NCBI RefSeq assembly: GCF_010015585.1 | Contig: NW_022985098.1 | Coordinates: 3,897-67,896, forward strand | From: Eremomyces bilateralis CBS 781.70 | Lineage: Eukaryota; Ascomycota; Dothideomycetes; Eremomycetales; Eremomycetaceae | Direction of reading: 5' to 3' | DNA length: 64,000 nucleotides | In this document: one piece after another, positions 1 to 9,289 of the stretch | Layout: each line of letters begins with the position of its first letter | Position numbering within the stretch: position 1 is the stretch's first letter | Translations under genes and position numbers: made by a program | Notes under the pieces: generated by a model | The model's database searches: none | The model's input: the letters and a program-made list of their open reading frames with translations, nothing else | What the model was told of the DNA's origin: nothing

Positions 1-1
1 A

Positions 2-520
2 TCAGATACCTACTACACTGCTCTGATTCTAGATCCTCGGGTGAAAGGAGACCTAATCCTCAATGAATTAGAGGATAAAGAGGCTGGGAATCTAATATTA
101 AGAGCTGTCCGTAACAGTCTTCATCAGAAATATCCACTTCGGAACTGCGAGTCGCCTAGAACGGTATTACAGCAGTCGGCATCAGAAATCAAGACGGTAG
201 AATCCCGAATGCTCCAACGGCTACAGCCTCAAGCGGTGCCCCTTCTGTCCGATATTGATCGGTACTTTGATAGTCCTCGAGTTAGCAATATTGATACTAC
301 AGATCCGAATTGGCTTTGTAACTGGTGGCGAGTACACAAGGATGAACTGCCTCAAATGGCAGCAGCAGCAAGAGAGTATCTACCAATTCCATCGTCAGAG
401 GTGTCAGTGGAACGATTATTCAATGCGGCAAGAGATATATTAGGTATCCGGAGATATTCGATGAAGGGTGAAACAATGCGGATGTTGATGTTGATAAATG
501 ATCCCTATGCAAAGCCCTAG
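2..520 (+). CDS. hAT-family transposase, C-terminal part (5' end outside window)
   Basis: The frame is open to the left edge, so this is the tail of a longer transposase. It begins with a segment typical of hAT enzymes (YYTALILDPR, from position 11). It ends with the hAT C-terminal dimerisation signature: P-I-P-S-S-E-V-S-V-E-R-L-F-N-A-A-R-D followed by R-R-Y-S-M-K and a final hydrophobic helix (about 390-500). hAT transposases are cut-and-paste DDE enzymes with an RNase-H fold; the C-terminal domain mediates dimerisation. No frameshift or stop interrupts the visible part, so the copy may have been recently active. The ATG codons inside the segment are not the true start. Confidence 0.85.
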   Translation, partial: SDTYYTALILDPRVKGDLILNELEDKEAGNLILRAVRNSLHQKYPLRNCESPRTVLQQSASEIKTVESRMLQRLQPQAVPLLSDIDRYFDSPRVSNIDTTDPNWLCNWWRVHKDELPQMAAAAREYLPIPSSEVSVERLFNAARDILGIRRYSMKGETMRMLMLINDPYAKP

Positions 521-774
521 AATTCCAGCAGCTAAGTTATCCAAAAATCTTTATAGAAATCAGATTGAAGCTAACTAGTCCTAATGAAGTAGTTTACCGA
601 TTCACCGATTTCGCCGATATTGACAAAATTTAACGGATAAAATATCGGTAGAATAGAAAGCTGCCGATATGAATCGGCGAATCGTATCCGCAAACCTGAA
701 AGGTTGACGATATCGTATCCGTGCCGATATCGTATCCGCAAAATCGGGAAATCCGCCAATCGGGAACAGCCCTA
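521..774 (+). repeat. hAT 3' terminal region with subterminal repeats
   Basis: The non-coding DNA after the transposase stop repeats short motifs: gccgatat, cgtatccg and aatcgg recur in both orientations between about 600 and 765. It ends with cagcccta at 767-774, whose complement TAGGGCTG resembles a hAT terminal inverted repeat and matches the first six bases (TAGGGC) of the complete hAT element at 41047. Clustered subterminal repeats are typical transposase-binding sites in hAT elements. The other end lies outside the window, so the target duplication (expected to be gcgtttcc at 775-782) cannot be verified. Confidence 0.6.
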
Positions 775-1940
775 GCGTTTCCATACCACTAGTTATTCTC
801 TCTGTAAGGGTCTCACTGTAGGGGAACTCCAATCGTGAGGCAAGCATTGAATTGTTGCTATGAAGGAGGAATCTATCTAAAGTGTGCGAGGCGTTATGTC
901 CTGGTGCTGCAGAGTTAACTCAGCAAGCTCAGACGGTATCTTCAGATGCTGCACGTGACTATAGTGTGGCAGTGCAGGCAAGGCATCTTATGCAGCAGTG
1001 GGAACAGCAGTAAGGGTGGATAAGGTCACAAGACGGTCGTGGGCGTAGATTGAGATGGTCACGAGCAACAGACGAGTAATAGACGAGTTAAGGAATATAG
1101 ATTGATGATATTTGTGCCGTAGTACTTCGACTGATTCTTAGGGAAGGAAAAGGAGAATTGTCCAATAAAAAGGTTTGCACAGAGTAGCCCTCGAGTCTGT
1201 GGGGACTCCCCAAACATCAGAAACAGTAAGCTCACGGCATCGATATGACGATATCCATAACCTGCACATTTGAGGTTTGGGCGACTTGGCAGACGCCCGA
1301 ACAGATCCAGGTTCTGGACGAAGATAAGGTCCCAACTAGTTTACGGAGGATAAGAGACTGATCGCATACTACGGGGATTCCAACGTGCGTGATCGCCGCT
1401 ACATGGATTTCTCCACAATGGCTCCAAATTTCGACGACAATTGGGTGAAACGGCGACCTCGATATATGTCGAAACTTGAACTTCTTCACAATGAGACAAA
1501 GAGAGCGGCCGCAGCCTGTGGTCCATGCAAGTGCCCAATTATGGGCTTGTGGAGAAAGATCACATATGAGCCTGGTTCCACACAGGAAAAGCAAGAATAC
1601 ATAGCAAGACCACATAATACCGCCGTACTGTAGCGATAAATAATGCGCTAAGAAGGGAAGATGGTAAAGGAAAATAACAGGCATTCCCGTCGACTGACAT
1701 GTAGCCTCCTCCAGGAGGGAAGAAATTGATAGCTGTCCAGGTGCTGTCTATTTCGGTTTAGCGCGTCATGAGACATATTTAGTTAACCTCTTCCAGTTTA
1801 GCGTTATTCACGTGCCGTAGTTTCTCCGATCCATGTTCACTAACAAGTACCTTCTGTTTCACGAAATTTACTGTCTTCGATGACTTTGCAACATTTACCC
1901 ATTAACGCTCCTGCCATCTCCATGAGTTTTTCGCGTTCGC
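775..1940. other. Intergenic; no gene recognised
   Basis: Only short open frames without family resemblance or plausible splicing were seen here on either strand. The segment separates the hAT element from the HNH-domain gene. Confidence 0.5.
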
Positions 1941-1976
1941 GACGTCCACGACGTCCACGGCGTCCACGGCGTCCGC
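1941..1976 (+). repeat. Four 9-bp tandem units just before the HNH gene ATG
   Basis: Four contiguous 9-mers occur: gacgtccac twice, ggcgtccac, then ggcgtccgc. The array ends one base before the ATG at 1978, so it lies in the presumed 5' leader. Its length is a multiple of 9 and could vary between strains. Confidence 0.7.
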
Positions 1977-1977
1977 C

Positions 1978-3007
1978 ATGTCTTCTCCATCCTCTCCGAT
2001 ATCCGATCGTCCCTTGAACTCCTCCAATCCCTCCAATCCGCCCCAAACGTCCACCATGGTGCCAAGAGATCGCTCAGAAGGACGAGATGTCCATGTCTAT
2101 GATGCCAATGACTCTACCACCGTACTTGGTGGACTGGTTCTCACAAATGGTGTCACAAATAGCAACTTCTACTCGATGGTGGATATTCTTGTCTTGTTTA
2201 CAAGCTGCTTCGAATTGCAACATGAAGAAACCAAAGTTGAGAGAAATGATGACCCGCTTCAGCCCGGGAAGTACTACATTATTGCTGCAGGTGAGTTTAT
2301 GTCTAATAAATCTTGTTATAGCTAACCTAGGTGTCATGAGCAGGTCCTTTCTCGGTCAATAATGAGCCGTGGTTACTCCGAACCATATCTCATTCCACTG
2401 GAACCCGTACCGATTCCTTCCGCAATGCCATCCGTTCGCGAGACCGTCGATGCGTCATATCCGGGCAAAAGGCTGTTGGTGCATATCGTAATAACTGGAG
2501 AGGCTTTGAGGCTGCTCATGTATTCCCCCTGGCCTATGAGGGCGATTGGACTCAGCACGGCTATGATCGCTGGATTACAATTCCACCTGAAAAAGGTGGA
2601 ACCATTAACTCTGTGCAAAATGGGATGTTGCTCAGGACCGACATACACCAGCTATTCGATAGCTATGACCTCTCTATTGACCCTGACGTACGTATGCCTT
2701 TCTTTAAAGAAATACCAGATAATAATTATTTTAGGATAACTACAAGATCGTGTTCTTCTCCGATGATGGGGCGGGTCTCGCGGGAAAGTGTCTTGATCAA
2801 GAGTTTCGTAATAATCCTCAACGACCCGTCGATCCGCTTCTGCGATGGCATTTCAGACAGGCGGTTCTAGCAAATATGAGGGGTGCTGGCGAGCCTCAGT
2901 TCGAGCATGATTTCCCGCCAGGGTCGGACATGGTTGGTGACATTCTTAATGGTCCAAAGGCAGCTGAAAGGATGGAGTTTGAGCTGTTCAATCGCCTAGC
3001 AGCCTAG
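1978..3007 (+). CDS. HNH-endonuclease-domain protein, three exons
   Basis: Exons are 1978-2290, 2344-2687 and 2735-3007. The introns of 53 and 47 nt start gtgagt and gtacgt; the first has a GCTAAC branch site. Phases agree and give 309 residues. The middle exon holds a fungal HNH_2-like domain: R-D-R-R-C-V-I-S-G, then G-F-E-A-A-H-V-F-P-L-A-Y-E-G, then I-N-S-V-Q-N-G-M-L-L-R-T-D-I-H-Q-L-F-D. The H of A-A-H, the N of Q-N-G and the H of D-I-H are the expected HNH positions. Such proteins are common in fungi and mostly uncharacterised; the fold is that of a metal-dependent nuclease. The Ser/Pro/Asn-rich N terminus looks disordered. The gene appears intact although it sits among transposon debris. 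The cellular target is unknown. Confidence 0.8.
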
Positions 3008-3159
3008 GTCGAAACTATATAACTTATCTTTAGACAAGGCAGGAAAATGTTACTTCTCCAGGTTCGCTAATAAGCTAGAAATCTTTTATGCCCATGTTAC
3101 AGCTTCGGCATACCGCTTGAACAAACAACGCTGTGCCATGAACATTTATCATAATCAAA

Positions 3160-4032
3160 CCATGAGCTCAACCTGGGTAACCCGCTTAGCTGGATCGACC
3201 GAGTGTGCATTAATCAAGGCGACCTTCAGGAGCGCGCAAGCCAGGTTCAGCGAATGAAAGACGTCTACCAACAGGCATCCTTGGTCGTGGTTTGGCTTTG
3301 TTGACATGGCTGTCTTCAACGACAAGTTGTCGTCTTTGTTTCCAACCTGTGTGGAACTTAGTGCCTCAGGTATCAAGATCCTTTGATGTTTGGATGACCA
3401 CTTTAACAATGTGGTCAATCTCTATTGCCAAACCTTTCCTTTGTACGAACATTCCTCTACAACGACAAAGGAAAGGAATATGCTGCAAACGGATAGGCAG
3501 GAGGATTATATAAGGAACGATCCTGTACTGTTATTTAGTTCTACACAACGCAACTATTCTCCAGATATTGGATTGTCATTCTAAGAACAACAGCTACAGC
3601 TGGTATTGTTCTTCGTCTTATCTTTCTTCCTTTGAACTATATGGAGTTCCTTACCCACTGTGCCTGAGGTTGAGCCTTTGTAGATATTCCAATCGTGGAA
3701 GATTGAGCCTCTACAGACATTCCAATCTCAACAGGTTTGGTGACGAAGATCACTCAAGTGCTCACGCTTTTGATGCTTTTCGTGAGATGGTAGAGCACCT
3801 CAGCTGGGAAAGGCGCAAACCTAAATGGTTGATCAAATCAATAGTTGCGGATCCTAAGAGATGGAAAGCAATCAGCGACATACTCAACTGGCCGTGGTTC
3901 CGCCGTACTTGGACTATACAGGAGGTTTTGGCCGCTCGCGAAGTTTATGTTCTTTGTGGCAAGGATTCGATTACTATGACTTTGTTCCTGAGGATCATCT
4001 ACCATATGGATAGTGGATCCGTTGGTTCATAG
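3160..4032 (+). pseudogene. HET-domain gene remnant, split by a solo LTR
   Basis: Two halves of a HET (heterokaryon incompatibility) domain are separated by 435 nt of foreign DNA. The left half (about 3173-3298) reads W-I-D-R-V-C-I-N-Q-G-D followed by M-K-D-V-Y-Q-Q-A and V-V-V-W-L. The right half (from 3739) continues G-D-E-D-H-S and later W-P-W-F-R-R-T-W-T-I-Q-E-V, then V-Y-V-L-C-G. These are successive conserved HET blocks in the same frame once the insert is excluded. No N-terminal exon with the usual Y-x-x-L-S-Y motif was found, and an in-frame stop lies just upstream, so the copy is also decayed at its 5' end. A scrap reading A-D-R-V-Y-G-I-L near 4891 may be a further piece. Confidence 0.75.
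3299..3733. mobile_element. Solo LTR inserted in the HET gene
   Basis: The insert begins TGTTGA and ends TCAACA, the usual TG...CA LTR ends in a 6-bp inverted repeat. It is flanked by ggctt (3294-3298) and ggttt (3734-3738), a 5-bp target duplication with one C-to-T difference. It contains no coding region. Near its right end a unit of about 30 bp (ttgagcct...attccaatc) occurs twice in tandem. The simplest explanation is recombination between the two LTRs of a retrotransposon, leaving one LTR. The C/T mismatch fits RIP-type decay. Confidence 0.75.
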
Positions 4033-4609
4033 ACAACGATCACCGCAAATCCGGAACGGCGAACACATCATCAAATCAGTGAAAGGGAGCAAAGATACAG
4101 TGTATGATTTTTAAGGACAACTCTCCCAACCCAAAATACAATCATCGCTACTATGTAGTCAATGGTGGGGGGTTGTGTCGCAAGATGCCCCTGTTGGTTT
4201 CTACTGCCCTAACATTCCTTTCACTGCCCATTACCCCTAGGCTAAGCCTATTTCGGACTGTTTAGTCTCTTCCCATGTATTTAGTTATCTTCAACTGTTT
4301 GGCTAGCTAGATCTCCTTTTTGGAGAGAATGGGAATCGTCAATACCAACTTGCGTTAACTATGACTCTACAGCAACTGAGCCAAAGCAGCGAACGTGCTT
4401 AATCATCACCCCCGCGAAATGCGACAGGTTGAAACTTTATTCCAAAGTGTTGCCAAGGTACTCCGTATTCGCTGGACAGTTTCACGTCACATTGGTGCGC
4501 CACTGCAACTGTCGAGTCCGAGTTATCTTTCGTTGGCAACGCCAAACATAGCTCTGATTCTATTATTCGATGTCGCCTACTCGTCTTACGGCACGATCCG
4601 ATTTCAAAG
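4033..4609. other. Degenerate intergenic DNA
   Basis: Short frames only. The region is AT-rich, is stop-dense in all frames, and probably consists of decayed HET or repeat sequence. No feature could be assigned. Confidence 0.4.
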
Positions 4610-4890
4610 TATCTGCATTAATAATCGAGTAAATATTACTCATTAGCTGTCGCCATTTGTACTATCCACTGGTATAAAGACACTATCTGCAAAGACGGTG
4701 GGTGAGGAGGTTTCAGAAAGGTTCAGAGGACGAGTTTCATGATTATAACTTTTCCAAATCTGCAGCCGAGAGCAACTGTTACGGTTCAAATCAGAGGATT
4801 TGGTTGTGCTTGAACGTTATCCAATTGTTACCGAAAGAGGCGAGAAACAACTCTCAAGAAGTAAATACACGGGTGTCTATGGGCTCGCAA
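4610..4890 (-). pseudogene. Mutated relic of an NLR (WD40) gene 3' end
   Basis: This stretch aligns by eye with 11395-11660, the last codons and 3' flank of the NLR gene. Shared blocks include ctgtcgcca.ttgt, agacactatctg and a tcataactcttcc-like block. On the minus strand the peptide reads N-W-I-T-F-K-H-N-Q-I-L, then V-A-L-G-C-R-F-G-K-V-I-I-M-K-L. This corresponds to the conserved NLR C terminus (N-W-V...E-R-I-L-W, then [10 protein letters not shown]). Stops replace Trp and other codons, and many differences are C/T or G/A, as expected from repeat-induced point mutation. It shows that a second copy of the receptor once lay here. Confidence 0.6.
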
Positions 4891-5209
4891 GCGGACAGAG
4901 TATACGGAATTCTTAATTTCTATAGAAGGTGCTCACAATCTTCGAATATCAAAAAGTGCACGGTACTAAACGGTATCCGACGGTGCTCCGCTTCTGTTGA
5001 CGTGTCGGTAGATAAAAGGTACAGGCGCCAACAGAACTATTTGCAATTTGCAAACAGCAAAGACGGTTCGGTTTAAACCACATTTGGCTAGACCAACTCT
5101 TCCTCTAAATATATAAAATGTCTACATAGTAAGTCTCTGTCATCTGTGATTTGGAGGTTTCGGTAAATTTGGTCATTACGCGAATACTTAGTTATCAAAC
5201 ACCAGTCAA
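4891..5209. other. Intergenic, degenerate
   Basis: Apart from the A-D-R-V-Y-G-I-L scrap reminiscent of HET proteins near 4891-4920, nothing coherent is present. Confidence 0.3.
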
Positions 5210-5539
5210 ATGAACACTACACCAGCGAAGGGGACTTACAAGACACTATTGTGTCGGATAATAGCTTGTTTGACGTTTCTTGACTGCCTGGCAGGAACTC
5301 CCGTTGCTGGTATGTATTTGGTTTTTGGACTGTTGAACTAGATGATGCTCCTTTTTTGATCTCGGCGTTTTGTATTATGTACTATCTATCTCATAGTCAC
5401 GAACAAGAACCCATCGACCTTTGAGGCGGAGTATTATTATACGAAAACAGAGCATTCTCCCCCCCAAACCACACCGCACTGGTTTCAATGTCTTATGATA
5501 CCTTACAATGCCTACTCGGTTGTCCGCCGCCGGTGGTGA
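5210..5539 (+). CDS. Candidate small secreted protein, two exons
   Basis: Exon 5210-5309 encodes a Met start and a hydrophobic stretch (L-L-C-R-I-I-A-C-L-T-F-L) ending in an A-G-T-P-V-A-like cleavage context. A gtatgt donor follows. An acceptor at 5395-5396 restores frame to a stop at 5537-5539, giving 80 residues with four Cys. The last 28 nt overlap, on the opposite strand, the 3' end of the sedolisin gene. No family is recognised. The model rests only on a signal-peptide-like exon and consistent splice phase, so it may be fortuitous or a remnant of a larger gene. Confidence 0.25.
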
Positions 5540-7442
5540 CGAGGGCCAGAAAGCTCCAACAGCTTGCCGAAATCGGGAGTACCCAGCCCAGTCACCGGAT
5601 CCCATCCAGGCACTGCCGCCCAGGAAGCGTCTGGAACGTAGGGTGTTGGGAGGCCAGAATACGCGTCTTTTCCGGTGCAGCCCGTGCTTCCCCCGTGCAC
5701 GATATCCGTGAGCCCCTTATACCCGACGGAGTACAGCCACGGGTTGAGGAAGCCCAAGGGCCCCTTCCCAGCTTCCAGCCGGGCAGCGTTCAGGAGCCCC
5801 ACGATGCCCGCAATGGTCGGGGCAGACGCAGAGGTACCGCCAACGGCAATCTCGTCCCCATGATCGACGACGCGGAATCCCTTGCCCTGCGCCGCGATGT
5901 CGGGGAACCCACGACCTTCCGGGTTATACAGTCCGTCCCACTTGGATCCTAGCTGCTTGAGGAATTTGGAAACGTGTCCAGCTTGCCACTTCGGGCGCGG
6001 GAAGCGGTCGGAGAACCCGCCGGAGGAGAAGTAGACGGCCCGCTCGGGGTTCACTCCGATCGTGCCTCCGACGGAGGTAACATAGGGGCAAGCGGCGGGG
6101 AAGATGGGCAAGAATCGAGTCGTGTTCTTACCGTCATTCGTCATGCAAGCGCTGGCTACGCCGGTGTCGCCCGAGGAGAAAAGTACGGAGACACCGCGTG
6201 CCCCGAGGCCGCCAATGAGGTCACAAACCTCCTTGGTGTACGTTTCCGGGAGGGACTGCTCGTCTTCGCCGTAGCTGGTTGACAACGTGTGGGGTAACTC
6301 ATGATCCGGCAGCTTAGTCAGGTAAGTGAAGAACTCTAGCCACGGCTCGTTCTGGTTGTCCTTCGGGTCCGGTTGGTCAAGATCTGGGACCAGAGGCCCA
6401 CGTCCAGGGGTGGAATAGAAGACTTGAGGAATCGGATAGCTCAAGCTTGTGGTGTATTGGATGTCCAGACTGGCCTCGACAGAGTCTTCTGTTGAGTTCT
6501 GATCGTTGGAACCGCCTGAGGAATTTAGTATCAAAGCCAGAAATTGTGACACAAGTGGTACGTACCGTTCACAGATTGGAATTTGAAAGTGGCGTTTGCC
6601 GCATCGGGACGGTACTTCTGGAGGAACTGGGTAAGATCTCCCTGCCTTGCATATTGGTCCAAAAAGCCATTGACACCGACGAACCCCGATCCACGAGCCT
6701 TCGGAGTAAAGCCTTTGATGTTATACAAGTCGATCAAACATTCCGGAGTGATGCTTGAGTTGCAAGAAGGGCTAACGGGTTTGCTGACAGCGCTGACGGC
6801 CCCGATCCTTTGCCTGACATGCACTGTATTCCGTTGGGCCCGAATTTGTCCGAATCGTGTCGTGGGCTGGATCATAGAGATATGATCTCGGATGTCTTCT
6901 GGTACCGAATACTCGTCGGTCCTGGTGATGTCGACAGGCTTCACGGTGCTTCGATAGATTTGGTAGTTGGTGTTGAGCATTTCCTCCACCTGGCTGACGG
7001 TGGCTACGAAGTTGATCCACTCGCCGTCGTCTTCGATATCCTTGGAAGATATACCAGATTCCCCCAGCCAAGATAGGACCGAGTCGCTCGCTTCCTGATC
7101 CGGCTGCCGCAGGGCCTTCAGCTCATCGCGCTTGAGATGCTGGCCATACCTCCGGTTATTTGGGGTTGCAATGTCAAGCAGGGTTTGGTGGTAGAGATCC
7201 TCGTTCGGCTGGGGGTCTTTGTGTCAGCTTAACTTTCTTCCATGGACAGGCGGCTGGCGGACCTTGGTAAGGGCAATACGGAAGAACATCCGCTTTGAAG
7301 GCTCGGGTTTCCCAACGACCTCCCATTCAGAAGGGACATGGACGGACTCAACAACAGCGAATTCCTTATGCGAGGTCCGCGACGCGAGGGCGCTGCCGGC
7401 CAAAACGGCCGCGAAGCTCGAAAATAGAACAGAGATTCTCAT
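5512..7442 (-). CDS. Secreted sedolisin (S53) tripeptidyl-peptidase
   Basis: Three exons (7263-7442, 6566-7208, 5512-6515) with introns of 54 and 50 nt give 608 residues, normal for fungal sedolisins. A signal peptide (M-R-I-S-V-L-F... ending S-A-L-A, residues 1-20) is followed by the pro-kumamolisin activation domain (about 30-210). The catalytic domain carries the family motif E288-x-x-x-D292 (V-E-A-S-L-D), oxyanion Asp391 in S-S-G-D-T-G, and nucleophile Ser503 in G-G-T-S-A-S-A-P. The C-terminal D-P-V-T-G-L-G-T-P-D segment matches the calcium-binding region. Such enzymes are secreted as zymogens, activate at acidic pH and remove tripeptides from protein N termini. The start ATG at 7442 puts the signal sequence at the N terminus; there is another in-frame ATG only four codons upstream of it. 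All catalytic residues are intact. Confidence 0.92.
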
Positions 7443-8621
7443 TTTAAGCTCCAAAGAGATGAAAACAAACCGTAAAGAGCGACAAGATACTCAAACGAAT
7501 GTTCCAACCAGAGTATTAGCGAAAGTAGGTCGGTTGGACCTTATGGCGACGGAGGGGAGCAGCTTGCAAACGGACAGCATTGCGGGTATCACGATATAAG
7601 TAACGATTGCCCCATTGTTAGGTTATGATGGTCCAATTGATCGGCAGAGTTGTTTACAGTAGAGGTTAGACAAGCCTGTTGTATCACGGTCAGATCAAGC
7701 ACAGATTCGCCGTGATGGAGATTGACGATGCTGGAAACAGGGATTGATTGTCTACATTCATGTTTCGCGTCGACCCGGCCGGTCTGTCATCCTTGAACGG
7801 CCAATTTGAGGGAATGCAGCGAGCTATCTTCCAATCCATCGGATCAAACGGCGGGATCGTTGTCTCATGGCGGGTCCAAGTAGGATTTGACGATGGAGAA
7901 AGGAGGATCGTCAGGGCGGCGCGGGTTGCAATCCAGGGGGGTCATGGAATGCCTTGTGCAAGGGGCTGAGATTCAGCAAATCACACGTCCTGACGCGAAT
8001 GCCCAACCACCAACCTCGTCCTTCGGCGCGAGTACCAACAATCCACATCTTCCGACGAATTCGCGTGTATGTACTACCCTGCGAAGGTACAAGGACAAGG
8101 CGTTGTGGTTTGCTCAACAGCCGATGATGCGTTATTAAGAGTCTATGCTCACCTGCCATTTCTGGCTGGTCTTCTCTCGTTATCAGATATCAGGATCCAT
8201 AGCGGGCCACAAGCCCACAACCCTCCGATGGTCCATGTCTCCAGTTCATGGCGCAAGGCGCAAGCGGGATTAAGAAACCAAACAAGCTTCGTTTCCAAGG
8301 AAGCCTAAACAAGCTTATCAACCGACAAGCTGCATTGGCACCGCTAGATCCAAGGGCTAGGATAGGGGCCGTCAAGAATCCTCCTCGAAGACCACGGGTA
8401 CGCCTTCAGCGACGTAGGATGCGGAAGGTGTTCAAGATACAGTATGCAGAGATTTGCCGATCCAAATCTCTACCCGAGTGGATGCTGAAGGGCTTCCCCA
8501 GAAAAAGAAGGTAGTATGGCTGATGAGTGATGACTGAAGTAATGGCAGATGGCAGATACCCATGCCCTCATCATCCGTCATGGAGTCTATACTCTTGAGG
8601 AAGTGGAAGAATCGTACGGAA
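7443..8621. other. Intergenic; sedolisin promoter side
   Basis: No convincing gene in about 1.2 kb. Several open frames of 60-90 codons overlap one another and show no recognisable domain. The right part borders the captain-element 5' repeat. Confidence 0.5.
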
Positions 8622-8895
8622 TAACGTTGTGTGCTACCGAAACTGCCTCCAAAAACGGAGGTTTCTGATGCCATTCTCTGCGGTCTTTCCGCCTAGGCGA
8701 AACGCCCTCGTTTCGTTACCGGCGGCGCCCAAAACTCCCTGCTACAGTGCCAAAGCCCTGCACGCGCTCAGGAGTGTGGTTCTACAGACCAAACTTGGGG
8801 GGATCCGATTTTGGAATTCCGTCCCTCAGTTTTTCGTTTTTCGACCTTCGCAACTGCTATGCCTCTATGCTAATTTCGGAAGCATGATGGTGTCA
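8622..8895 (+). repeat. Captain-element 5' region, copy A
   Basis: This shares ordered blocks with 28791-29195: gtgtgctaccgaaa followed by tgcctccaaaaacg; ctcgtttcgtta; cccaaaactccctg followed by a gtgccaa-gcc-tgcac block; and tttttcgaccttcgcaa followed by ctatgcctctatg. It lies just upstream of the DUF3435 pseudogene in the same orientation, so it is probably the 5' end and promoter of that element. The blocks are separated by indels and sequence of differing length, indicating old copies. Confidence 0.65.
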
Positions 8896-9289
8896 AACGC
8901 TATGGCTCCGCTACAGAGCCTCCCTTTGCCTTCGCACATAATAACCAATGTCGAGGCCCGTCGCTCGATGGATCGTTTCGTCGTACCCGTTTCTGTTCTC
9001 TTCTTTGCCTGGGCGCTCGTTATTTCGCTGTTCCAGACCGATCTCTATTATCCAGCTGCCTTTGTTAAATTGCCCTTCGCTCTCTTACGGGACCGCTCTC
9101 TACATCGATCTCCGAGACCATCGTAATGAGAAGGGGAAACAAGTCGCAGCGGCGCGGCAAAACGGATACACCACGAGACTGCGTACTATGAATCGATCTA
9201 GGCCGACGACCTAACCCCAGCATCGCGCCCTATCATAGACGCAATCGAGAGGCGAGTTGGCTATGTGTGGAAGAAGTGGATAGAGTGTA
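8896..9289. other. Between element 5' region and captain relic
   Basis: It probably belongs to the same element (leader or decayed N-terminal exon). One hydrophobic open frame spans 8890-9126, but no conserved domain is visible. Confidence 0.35.

Noticed and set aside
1138-1684. Overlapping minus-strand frames up to 150 codons
   Set aside because: The longest lacks an ATG-consistent start with any domain, and frames overlap without codon-bias support.
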